This document shows, in pieces, positions 23,516-31,891 of a DNA stretch of 64,000 bases. Source of the stretch: CAZSHG01 sp964459995 (GTDB lineage: Bacteria; UBP14; UBA6098); assembly GCA_964459995.1 (NCBI GenBank), contig CAYWOR010000008.1:62001-126000 (forward strand), read 5' to 3'. Below the pieces are notes generated by a model. That model was not told where the DNA came from, did no database searches, and saw only the letters and a program-made list of their open reading frames with translations. Position 1 is the first letter of the stretch, and the number at the start of each line of letters is the position of its first letter. The translations under genes were made by a program, and so were the position numbers.

Positions 23516-26500
23516 TCATTCCATATATGGGATTGCTGTAATGTTTAATTTTAGCAAATTAAAGCCGTAATTAGTTGAGGAAGCCGGAAGCGGAGATCTG
23601 AACTGTAGCCATAATTTGGACGATTCGGGTGGAGAAAAGCCTAATCCATATCCACCCGGGCCATATCTCCAGTTGGATGCAACTCTATGTGGTCCAAATA
23701 GAATAACGTCGGAAGACAAGTTGTAACCTATTGGCACAGTCTCCTGAAAACGCCCAAGAATGGCGAATTTATTCGCGTCGGGATAATGCCCGGATATCCA
23801 GTCTGAGGTGTCGATTATCGATAGTCCTAACGAAATCATAACATCGGACAGGTTTGTTATTTCGATTTCCTCGCTGTCGATCATGTCCCGAATATCACCG
23901 GCATATATTTCTCCAATGTCCCAAACTGGGTCGGAAACCAATATTTCGAGGAGTGGAGCCGATCCCGTATAGCCTGCCACAAAGGTTGTATCTCGAAGTA
24001 TATTAGCAATGAAGTTCGGAGATACTCCTCCGAACGACCAGGAATCAAAGCTGTAAATCGAATCGCTACAGTAACTCGAAACCGATACGCTGACATTGTG
24101 CAAGCTTCCGTATTCCCACCACCTCTCTTGGAAAACAGACTCGATTCCAAAAACTGTATCCCCATCGAGAGCCATCCAACCGCAATTGTTTGTGGCGGGG
24201 TCTTTGGTGATGGTAACTTTCATTTCGCGTTTATAAAACGCTGTAAGGGTGCAGGGTGCTTCTATTGGGGCGGTTGTATGTGCTATCGAAGAACCATCTG
24301 ACCAAGAGTCCCAAGAAAATCTTTCAAATGAATCAACAATGTCTGGATTTGAGGCGAAAATATCGTGAGTCGTTCCGTGATTCCACCATACTCGGGCTCG
24401 TGCACTTTCCAAACCGACAATAGTATCCATATCCAGAATCAGATAACCATAGGTATTAGTCGCTGGAGATTTTCGGATTTCACATTTATATTGTCTGTCA
24501 TAATACACAACAAAATCTATTGGCCCTCTAATTGTATCGGTAATGTGCGAAGTGTCGAACCCATCCGAAAAATGGTTTAGCTCGAAGCGGTTAAAGGGAT
24601 CGATTGTATCCGAATAACTCGCTAAAAGAGCGTGGAAGCTGTTGGAATCGCACCAAAACTGTTGAAACACGGATTCTATTCCCCAAAATGTGTCGAGATC
24701 GAAGGATAGAAAACCAAAGGTGTTTTCAGGAGGATATTTTGAGACAGTAACTGGGAATTGAGAGTGATAATCAGCAGTAAAATTTGTTGGATTGGTGATC
24801 GGGGAAGTTGTATGCTCTCTTGCGCCGCCGTCGCTCCAATTACAGAAACGCCATTTCCTGGTGGTGTCGATGGAATCAACCGCGCTAACCCCGATTTCAT
24901 GAACAGAACCACTCGCCCACCAGAAGCTTTGTTCGAGAGAAGCTGTTCCAGTATAGATTTCCGAATCGACATACAATGTCCCTGCAATATTTGTTGCTGG
25001 CAGTTTGATTAAAGAGCATAGATACTCATATTGGACTGAAAAAAGGGCAGTGAAAACCGTGTCGCTCGTAATGGGAACCCATTGCGCGCTATCGCCCCCA
25101 CAGTCCCATCCTTCAAAAGTAAAGATGTATTTTGTTCCCTCTATGAAATAGGGATTTTGGGGGTATGCCGAGGCTATGTGAATCGAATCTCCAGATGAAA
25201 GAAACACTTGGAAGGGAGCAGGTGTAAGGATTGAGTTCACGAAAATCGAATCTGGAATTTCGGAAGGCAAATTTGTGGCTATTACCACCGAGCCGATTTG
25301 TCTTTGGCTGACAGTTCCTGCCATGCCGTTACATCCTGTATTACCTGGATGACTGCTCGATACTCCATTCCCGTTGCCGCCAATTCCTCCATTACCGCCG
25401 AGTGCCGAAATGTTTCCCAATATTACGCTCATAGCTGAGTTATAGGAAAGTTTAATCCTTCCCCCGCCACCACCAGCGCCGCCTCCGCCGCCCATGCCGC
25501 CATATGCTTCGACGGGACAGAAGGAGCCTGTCATTCCAGCCCCAAGGTTGCCACCCCTGCCGCCATTTCCTCCTGTAGAAGCTATTGTCGCGGATTCAGC
25601 AGTAATCATTTTTGGGGCGAAAAGCAGTATTCCTCCACCAGAGCCTCCTCCAGCTCCGGCACCTCCTCCTCCGGGACCTTCGCCCTCGGAACAATCCCTC
25701 GAATCTCCGCCCTTTCCACCATCTCCTCCGCTTTCGCCATTTGCAATAATTGCCCCTGAGATATATAGTGAATCAGCGGTTATCTTTATAATCCCGCCAC
25801 CGTTTCCGCCACGATGACCGTCCTCGCCTCTACCGGGTATATGATCGATTCCATTTCCATTGTTGCCTCCGCTTCCTGCGCCTCCACCTCCGGATCCCAT
25901 ATCGATATCACTCCCATGGGCTGTTCCATATAAGAATGTCGTTCCGTCTGGACAGGAACCCGCTCCCGAACCCCCAACTCCGCCGTCACCGCCATCAGCA
26001 CCATCGGTATGAATCACAACACGCCAAACTCCCTGGCCTTCTCCACCAAGTCCTCCAACACACGAAACACCGCCGTAGCCTCCTCCGCGTCCACCACCGG
26101 CACCTCCACCGCCAGCATATCGACCACCCGGCCAAGATGTGTTGCGGCCTCCTTCGTTTCCGTTTAAACCGGCACATCCTCCTGCTGGGCCTTCTCCCGG
26201 TTCGCCGGCAATACCCCCTTTTGCATTGCCTCTTCCGAAAGACGGTCCACCTTCACCACCTCGATATCCAGCTCCCGAGGCATCTAAAGTCCCTTCGACA
26301 ATTACCACATTTGCTTCAATCTCTAAAAAACCGAAATCGAAGCCGTCGAAGTGCTTAATTGGAGATAAGCCTGTAATTCTTAGAGTATCTATGCCCGTGT
26401 GAACTCCGGCGATTGAATCGCCGTCGGATGGAGTCCAGTTAGCATTGGAATGATTCCCACCAGAAATATTATCCCATCCTAAAGCAACCTCATTAAGCAA

Positions 26501-26554
26501 AAGAGAAATAATTGCACATAGAAACAAGATAATATTCTTCTCGGTAGTATTCAT
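23516..26554 (-). CDS. Glycine-rich exported surface protein with B-repeat-like units
   Basis: The 1012-residue protein has the same plan as the giant protein at the left edge. A signal peptide (IILFLCAIISLLLNEVALG) leads into a 330-residue Gly-rich region full of GGxGGxGG and containing GGGGGRIKLSYNS. Four or five units follow with ATNxxGxLxxDxDTxxGIES and WSDGxxxxHTT. The third C-terminal domain class ends it, with NKFAILGRF, RYGPGGYGLGF and LWLQFRSPLP. I prefer ATG 26554 over TTG 26581 because a readable promoter places the transcript start near 26590 and the signal peptide then begins normally. It heads the operon of three exported proteins. The Gly-rich part may form polyglycine-helix bundles; that is inference. 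Confidence 0.88.
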   Translation of the reverse strand: MNTTEKNIILFLCAIISLLLNEVALGWDNISGGNHSNANWTPSDGDSIAGVHTGIDTLRITGLSPIKHFDGFDFGFLEIEANVVIVEGTLDASGAGYRGGEGGPSFGRGNAKGGIAGEPGEGPAGGCAGLNGNEGGRNTSWPGGRYAGGGGAGGGRGGGYGGVSCVGGLGGEGQGVWRVVIHTDGADGGDGGVGGSGAGSCPDGTTFLYGTAHGSDIDMGSGGGGAGSGGNNGNGIDHIPGRGEDGHRGGNGGGIIKITADSLYISGAIIANGESGGDGGKGGDSRDCSEGEGPGGGGAGAGGGSGGGILLFAPKMITAESATIASTGGNGGRGGNLGAGMTGSFCPVEAYGGMGGGGGAGGGGGRIKLSYNSAMSVILGNISALGGNGGIGGNGNGVSSSHPGNTGCNGMAGTVSQRQIGSVVIATNLPSEIPDSIFVNSILTPAPFQVFLSSGDSIHIASAYPQNPYFIEGTKYIFTFEGWDCGGDSAQWVPITSDTVFTALFSVQYEYLCSLIKLPATNIAGTLYVDSEIYTGTASLEQSFWWASGSVHEIGVSAVDSIDTTRKWRFCNWSDGGAREHTTSPITNPTNFTADYHSQFPVTVSKYPPENTFGFLSFDLDTFWGIESVFQQFWCDSNSFHALLASYSDTIDPFNRFELNHFSDGFDTSHITDTIRGPIDFVVYYDRQYKCEIRKSPATNTYGYLILDMDTIVGLESARARVWWNHGTTHDIFASNPDIVDSFERFSWDSWSDGSSIAHTTAPIEAPCTLTAFYKREMKVTITKDPATNNCGWMALDGDTVFGIESVFQERWWEYGSLHNVSVSVSSYCSDSIYSFDSWSFGGVSPNFIANILRDTTFVAGYTGSAPLLEILVSDPVWDIGEIYAGDIRDMIDSEEIEITNLSDVMISLGLSIIDTSDWISGHYPDANKFAILGRFQETVPIGYNLSSDVILFGPHRVASNWRYGPGGYGLGFSPPESSKLWLQFRSPLPASSTNYGFNLLKLNITAIPYME

Positions 26555-26596
26555 ATCGAGTCGATAAGCAATAATTTTCAAAAGCTCTTTTAATGA

Positions 26597-26624
26597 AATA
26601 TATTTTCAAGATAATGGATGTCAA
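26597..26624 (-). promoter_or_regulatory. Promoter of the 26554-19763 operon
   Basis: On the minus strand a perfect TTGACA (26619-26624), a 16-base spacer and TATATT (26597-26602) predict transcription from about 26590. The remaining bases to 26844 show nothing I can name. Confidence 0.7.
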
Positions 26625-26844
26625 GTGAAATTTTAAAAACAAGTTCAGTTATTCTGGGAAAGCTTCTCAGAATACCGCGGTAGTAAGATTTGCTGAGGGA
26701 AAACAGTAGGAAATTTCGTCCTTCTCGCAGATAATTCTTTTATTGCTTCGAAACCGAAACAAACTCGGAACCGTTGTGTGTCGTATCAGGCAAGTTTAGG
26801 AGCCGATCCCTTGCCTCAGCTTTAATGTTTATTTGAAATTTCGA

Positions 26845-29800
26845 TTAATCTGCTGGAATAGTAATTGTGCCGTCGGAATTCATCAGCACCCAATAAGCTT
26901 TGCCAGGAACCAGCGAATCCGCTGTATGATAATCTACGCCGTTATAGCCCAGAATATCTCCAATCACCGATACCGCCGGAATGATTTCAATTTCGCTAAG
27001 CGGCACAGCACAGCTTCCCAAAGCGCCGATCAGATTCCATCCTCGGTAAAGGTGTGTATGGTATCTGTCAATCAAAGTCCCCGCAATCGGGTGGACGAGA
27101 GAATCTTCGAGCCATATCCAATAACCTTCGCCGTCGGCAATGTAGGTCGCGTAATTATAAATCGAGCGCGGAGTATCATATCGGAAAACCCCCATCGAAG
27201 TTGGGAACACAGCCTCCGGAGGCATTCCGTTTGGATGAACAGGACTACTGACCATATTCCAACGCGGAATAAAGGACATTTCACGAATCTCCAAAGGCGA
27301 AACTGTCCAATCGATGACAAGAGTGTCGTCTGCACCGAAAAAGGCTGAGGCATCCCTTTTCATGTCAATAATATCATTCATTCTGAAATTGCCCTCGGGG
27401 AGACGTCCGATGTTCCATCGAACGATGCCGTTAGGTTCGCCGCCGGTCGTGATTACCCATCTGCGCGGCGGTTCGGAAAGCCTAATATCGCGCATAAGCC
27501 TATCGATTATTGGAAAAACGGAATCGGCGATAGGAAACCATGCATCTACAAAGGAAGCTGGTGGAGGAACGAGCATGATATCGAGTCCGGGATCGTAATT
27601 TTCTGTGCCTGAAGGGTTCGCTCCGAAAGTGAGTGTGAAATCTTCGACTGACGGGCTATCTGTCCGGTTGAAACGAAGATCGCAGAAAAAGCTTTGGGGC
27701 TGTAATTCGACGGCGATAAACCCGTCCTTCCAATTCAGTTTCGGGAAACCGTTATTAAAATACATCGTATCGAATGAGATATCCGCAAAGCTTCCTCCAA
27801 AGGCATTGCATGGGATATAGGCTTTGACATAGATGAAAACACCGCCTGTGTCGCCATGCACTGTAGCACCGCCGCACTTCGCTTCGATAATTCCCAAATC
27901 AGGAAAAGTCTCAAGGCGAGTTATCGTCCACGATTCGGTGAAAGTGCCGGCTGTATATAAGTCAAAAGGCACGAGGACATTCGGATCGGCGTGAAAACGC
28001 ATGAAAGCGCTGTCCAGCCACGTATGATGCAGGCTATCAATGTGAAGCGGAACGAGAACCGTGTCGCATCGATTGCCAGTCATCCATGGGAATTCAACAT
28101 ATCTCGAGTTTTGAGCGATAGATACTACCGCTGTATCGCTGTTCCAGTTGCAAAAGGAATCACGCACAGAAACAACCACAGTGCATTCAGAGCACGGGAA
28201 TACAGAAATTGGCCAAAGGAGGGAAGTTCCATCGACAGAATAAGATTCATCGATATCGCAACCGAAAATATGAACTTCGCTAAGGTCGCCAACCCAGAAT
28301 AGATCGTCAACTATCCATGAGAATAAGCAAGTATCACCCGGCATTAGAGGCTCGACCGGAACTGTCAACTCGACATCAGGCACCTTCGAATCCAAAGGCC
28401 CTGTCGATATCACATTGTCGGCCAGAGAATCGCATATGACTATCTTGTAAAGTTTCCCAAGGACATTGTTTTGATACCACATATTACTGCCATCCCAGCA
28501 AAGGCCCTCTGCGCCGGAACCGGAATTCGGAACAACATGGCTTTTAACTACTTCGAAAGTAACTGGATTTATTTGTAACAGCCTTCCGAAATTGTTCACA
28601 CCCCAAAGATAACCCAAGGCATAAGCCATGCCTTCGACGTCAGTCGTATAATCCCTCGGAAGCTCAAGAAGAGTGTCTATCGATGAAACTGGCAGGGGTA
28701 ATCTTAGATCGATATGCAGGAGTTGCCACATAGTCGCGGCATCGTAATGGGAAAAAAACAGCGAAGAGTCGATAATCTGAGCGCATTGGTAATTATCGGG
28801 ATATGGAGATGCGTATATCAGCTCGAAGGTTTCCGAGTCCAAATCGAATCTCTTCAGTGTATCGTCGGCAACGCCGCGGTCTTTATTTGTGCTGAAGTAG
28901 ATATAGCCGTCCTTATAATCGATGTCAGTGTTGCAATCATCGCAAAGAAAAACAGAATCTACAGCGGCCGAATCGGGATGGATATTCGTCTTTTTGTAAA
29001 GATGCCCATTCCACAGATGATAAAGCCAAAAATGATCATCGCCGTAAGCTAATCCCCAACCATAGGGTGAAATAACATCTATGGAGTCAATTATCGCGAA
29101 GGTGTCGAGAAGGGTTACAATTTCCACCCTGATCCACCAGTCGCCGCCTTCGACACCCGGCAAATCTTCGCTCATCAGCCATTGGAAACAGTGTGTCCCC
29201 GAAGCTATGCCGATTCCCATATCACCCATTGTATCCAAAAGCGAAGTGAACCATTCTTCGCCTGCCAATACCCATGTTAATCCGCTATCTGCGCTTACCG
29301 AGACGGAAACATCGGCCGTGTCGCCGCTGAGAATATAACAGATATGCACGATATTGCTGTCATTACAGTCTGTTTCTTCAAAAAACCAAAGCGAATCGAT
29401 AGTCGAATGAACTTCCGGCTCGCGCGGGCATGTATCCGACGAGAACATCTCTTGGCCGTCGTTTGAATCTAAATCCTGCTGGCGAAGTTGAAGCCCGAAA
29501 TTGGGGCCTACCACCCAATGTCTGTAGAGCGTATCTATATCCAGAACAAACCAGCCCTCCCAATCGCTGTGAACGGGCGTAAATCGATTGGACGCGATAG
29601 TCAAATCCACCGATGGTGCGGTTTCCCATGTTACAGTCATCTCATCCCAGAATGATGTTACAAGGTAGGCCTGAATCCAATTTGCATCTGTAGCAGTGCC
29701 GAACTTATACAGCCAGACCTCACAGGCTTCGAGAGAATCGTAATCCGTCACGAGAGTATCGAACATGATGAATGAACGCCGTGTCCAATGCCAATCTTCT

Positions 29801-30033
29801 TTGAGGGCGAGATATAATTCTGCGCCGTAGTTGATGCTGTCGCAGTAAATGCCGTCGGTTGGCCAGTTACCGTTATGGCAGATATACGCGTCGTAGCCGT
29901 CGCAGGGCTGATGAATGAGGCTGTCCAATTCCCCGCCGTTCCAATATAGAACTCGAAGCTTTGGGGCTACCATGTCGTCTGAAATGCCCGATGCGACGAC
30001 GATTAGAATTACCGCCAATAACACTCTTGTCAT
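26845..30033 (-). CDS. Exported multidomain protein with cohesin-like module, no sorting domain
   Basis: The 1062-residue protein has a signal peptide (LLAVILIVVASGISDD). Residues 20-200 look like a DNRLRE-type stalk domain (LEACEVWLYKFGTA, VTWETAP, GLQLRQQD). A beta-propeller-like part follows (320-520, with repeated WDGSNMWY-type blades). Residues about 630-790 (VEFPWMTGNRCDTVLVPL, GVFIYVKAYIPCNAFGG) have a cohesin-like strand pattern. The final 300 residues (NRTDSPSVEDFTLTFGA, IDMKRDASAFFG, RWNMVSSPVHPNGM, RGWNLIGALGS) are closely related to part of the gene at 36819. Unlike that paralogue it stops without a sorting domain. AAAGG lies 7 bases before the ATG. The function is unknown. Confidence 0.87.
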   Translation of the reverse strand: MTRVLLAVILIVVASGISDDMVAPKLRVLYWNGGELDSLIHQPCDGYDAYICHNGNWPTDGIYCDSINYGAELYLALKEDWHWTRRSFIMFDTLVTDYDSLEACEVWLYKFGTATDANWIQAYLVTSFWDEMTVTWETAPSVDLTIASNRFTPVHSDWEGWFVLDIDTLYRHWVVGPNFGLQLRQQDLDSNDGQEMFSSDTCPREPEVHSTIDSLWFFEETDCNDSNIVHICYILSGDTADVSVSVSADSGLTWVLAGEEWFTSLLDTMGDMGIGIASGTHCFQWLMSEDLPGVEGGDWWIRVEIVTLLDTFAIIDSIDVISPYGWGLAYGDDHFWLYHLWNGHLYKKTNIHPDSAAVDSVFLCDDCNTDIDYKDGYIYFSTNKDRGVADDTLKRFDLDSETFELIYASPYPDNYQCAQIIDSSLFFSHYDAATMWQLLHIDLRLPLPVSSIDTLLELPRDYTTDVEGMAYALGYLWGVNNFGRLLQINPVTFEVVKSHVVPNSGSGAEGLCWDGSNMWYQNNVLGKLYKIVICDSLADNVISTGPLDSKVPDVELTVPVEPLMPGDTCLFSWIVDDLFWVGDLSEVHIFGCDIDESYSVDGTSLLWPISVFPCSECTVVVSVRDSFCNWNSDTAVVSIAQNSRYVEFPWMTGNRCDTVLVPLHIDSLHHTWLDSAFMRFHADPNVLVPFDLYTAGTFTESWTITRLETFPDLGIIEAKCGGATVHGDTGGVFIYVKAYIPCNAFGGSFADISFDTMYFNNGFPKLNWKDGFIAVELQPQSFFCDLRFNRTDSPSVEDFTLTFGANPSGTENYDPGLDIMLVPPPASFVDAWFPIADSVFPIIDRLMRDIRLSEPPRRWVITTGGEPNGIVRWNIGRLPEGNFRMNDIIDMKRDASAFFGADDTLVIDWTVSPLEIREMSFIPRWNMVSSPVHPNGMPPEAVFPTSMGVFRYDTPRSIYNYATYIADGEGYWIWLEDSLVHPIAGTLIDRYHTHLYRGWNLIGALGSCAVPLSEIEIIPAVSVIGDILGYNGVDYHTADSLVPGKAYWVLMNSDGTITIPAD

Positions 30034-30063
30034 TGCTCAACCTTTCATTTCAATAACAAATAG

Positions 30064-30092
30064 ACCATATGACAAAATAAAAGTTATTTCAA
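30064..30092 (-). promoter_or_regulatory. Putative promoter of the 30033 gene
   Basis: On the minus strand TTGAAA (30087-30092), a 17-base spacer and TATGGT (30064-30069) give a leader of about 25 bases. Confidence 0.45.
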
Positions 30093-30370
30093 TAAAAGCA
30101 AGCAATAATCGTTATTGATTATCCTGCATTAAGTTACAAAAAGGATTCCTTTGGGGAAGAATAGAGGAACTTACCAAAAAAGCTGATGGGAGGAAAAATC
30201 GCCTACTTCATGAAGGAGCTGGAGATATGTGCCATCGACCCCGAAATGGGCATAACGACTCTCGAACACATGTTGCCGTCAACCTCCAAAGGAAATTGAG
30301 GACTCGTGTTTCTATGCCCACATTGCCGAGTTATTGTTTAAATATTCGTGCTTTTGGAAATAAATCTATA
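30093..30370. other. Gene-free gap with only a 37-codon reading frame
   Basis: This stretch between two minus-strand genes holds a plus-strand ATG frame at 30186-30299 (37 residues, MGGKIAYFMKELEICAID...) that matches nothing I recognise. It also holds two weak inverted matches: CCTTTGGGG near 30149 against CCTCCAAAGG near 30283, and TGGGCATA against TATGCCCA. It may be remnant sequence. I see no terminator for the pyruvate kinase gene that ends at 30371. Confidence 0.35.
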
Positions 30371-31822
30371 TCAGTCCGTTCGGTCACAATCAGTCGAACG
30401 ATAGATTCCCGCTGTTATCATATTTGTCCGTGTGCCGGCGCCGAAGGGGAATCCTGCAGTAATAACATAATAATCCCCATCTTCGAGAAGCCCGTCATTT
30501 TTCGCCATTTCTCTTGCCGAGCACATAAGCTCTTCATCAAAACCCTCTATTTCTCGCACTTTGCGGGGAATAACCCCCCATAGCAAACCGCAATTATAAT
30601 AAACCGAATCGTCAGAAGTGAGTGCATAAATAAGCGCTTCCGGACGAAACCGCGAAAGCATCATAGCAGTGAATCCACTGCTAGTGGGGCAGAAAATAAT
30701 AGGAGCGCTTAATGCGTTTGCGATATCGGCGGCGTTGAGAGCTATCTCTATGGGCAATTGCATGTCATAAGGATATTCACCACTGGGGAAAAGCTTGCCG
30801 TAAGGATAATCCAGCTCGGTCTCTTTCGCGATGCTCGACATCGTCTCAATCGATTCGACTGGATATTTCCCGATAGCGGTTTCCTCGGAGAGAAGCAAAG
30901 CATCAGCGCCATCGAGTATTGCATTCGCAATATCTGTTACCTCGGCGCGAGTAGGCCGTGGCGATCGAACCATCGATGCAAGCATTTGTGTGGCTATAAT
31001 AACCGGTTTGCCGCGAAGATTTGCTTCGGCGATAATCCGTTTTTGAACTCCCGGCACCTTTTCGAGAGGTATCTCGACACCCAAATCGCCACGCGCGACA
31101 ATCAAACCATCAACAGCATCGATTATCTCGCCGAGATTCTCGACCGCCTCATGTTTCTCAATTTTGCCTATTAATGGCACCTCACGTCCAATTTCTCGAC
31201 ATTTATTGCGAACAAGCTCGATATCCTCGGCCTTTCGAACAAAAGAGACTGCGACCATATCGATTCCATGTTCGAGGCCGTATTTTAAGTCGTTGATGTC
31301 CTTTTCTGTCACCGATGGAACTTTGAAACTACCTTCCAAATAATTAATGCCCTTTTTCGAGGTCAATATTCCGCCATCGACAACCATGCATTTAACTATT
31401 GGTGGCTCAACTGCGGTTATTCTAAGTTCTATCGCACCATCGGCGAGAAGCAGACTGTGGCCTGTTTGGACATCCTCTGCGATACCTTTGTGAGTAACCG
31501 AAAGCCGATTTCCCTGCCTGCCCTCGATAGATGGATCCAAAATAAGCTCATCCTCTGCTTTGAGTTCCATCGGTTCTCCGCCAATATCTCCAATACGGAT
31601 TTTTGGCCCGCTGAGGTCTTGCATGATACCAACCGGCGCTGAAAGTTCCTCACGCGCTTCTTTAATCAGCTCGATTAGCTGAAGATGGGCTTCGTAAGAT
31701 CCGTGGGAGAAATTCAGTCTGAAAGCATTCACTCCGCTTTTTATTAGCATTATGATTGTCTTCTTCGAGTCGGATGCCGGCCCCAAAGTCGCGATTATTT
31801 TTGTTCTTTTCATATTCTTCAT
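30371..31822 (-). CDS. pyk: Pyruvate kinase
   Basis: The 483-residue cytoplasmic enzyme converts phosphoenolpyruvate and ADP to pyruvate and ATP in the last step of glycolysis. The family signature is clear: TKIIATLGPAS at the start, FRLNFSHG (35-42), LSGPKIRIG, LIGKIEKHEA with catalytic Lys220 and metal-binding Glu222, VARGDLGVE with Asp246, and MLASMVRSPRPTRAEVTDIA with Thr278 just before. The C-terminal regulatory-type domain is present (from about 360) and there is no extra PEP-utiliser domain. The start at 31822 has AAGGA nine bases upstream. It stands alone between two exported-protein genes. Confidence 0.98.
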   Translation of the reverse strand: MKNMKRTKIIATLGPASDSKKTIIMLIKSGVNAFRLNFSHGSYEAHLQLIELIKEAREELSAPVGIMQDLSGPKIRIGDIGGEPMELKAEDELILDPSIEGRQGNRLSVTHKGIAEDVQTGHSLLLADGAIELRITAVEPPIVKCMVVDGGILTSKKGINYLEGSFKVPSVTEKDINDLKYGLEHGIDMVAVSFVRKAEDIELVRNKCREIGREVPLIGKIEKHEAVENLGEIIDAVDGLIVARGDLGVEIPLEKVPGVQKRIIAEANLRGKPVIIATQMLASMVRSPRPTRAEVTDIANAILDGADALLLSEETAIGKYPVESIETMSSIAKETELDYPYGKLFPSGEYPYDMQLPIEIALNAADIANALSAPIIFCPTSSGFTAMMLSRFRPEALIYALTSDDSVYYNCGLLWGVIPRKVREIEGFDEELMCSAREMAKNDGLLEDGDYYVITAGFPFGAGTRTNMITAGIYRSTDCDRTD

Positions 31823-31891
31823 CGTTTGTATTCCTTCAAGTTGGTTCCAAGATTAACATTCCAGTATAGAATTTCAACTGTAAAATAGAAT

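Noticed and set aside
25494..26402. Pro- and His-rich plus-strand frames over the Gly-rich gene
   Set aside because: These are complements of Gly codons in the minus-strand gene and have no start context or homology.
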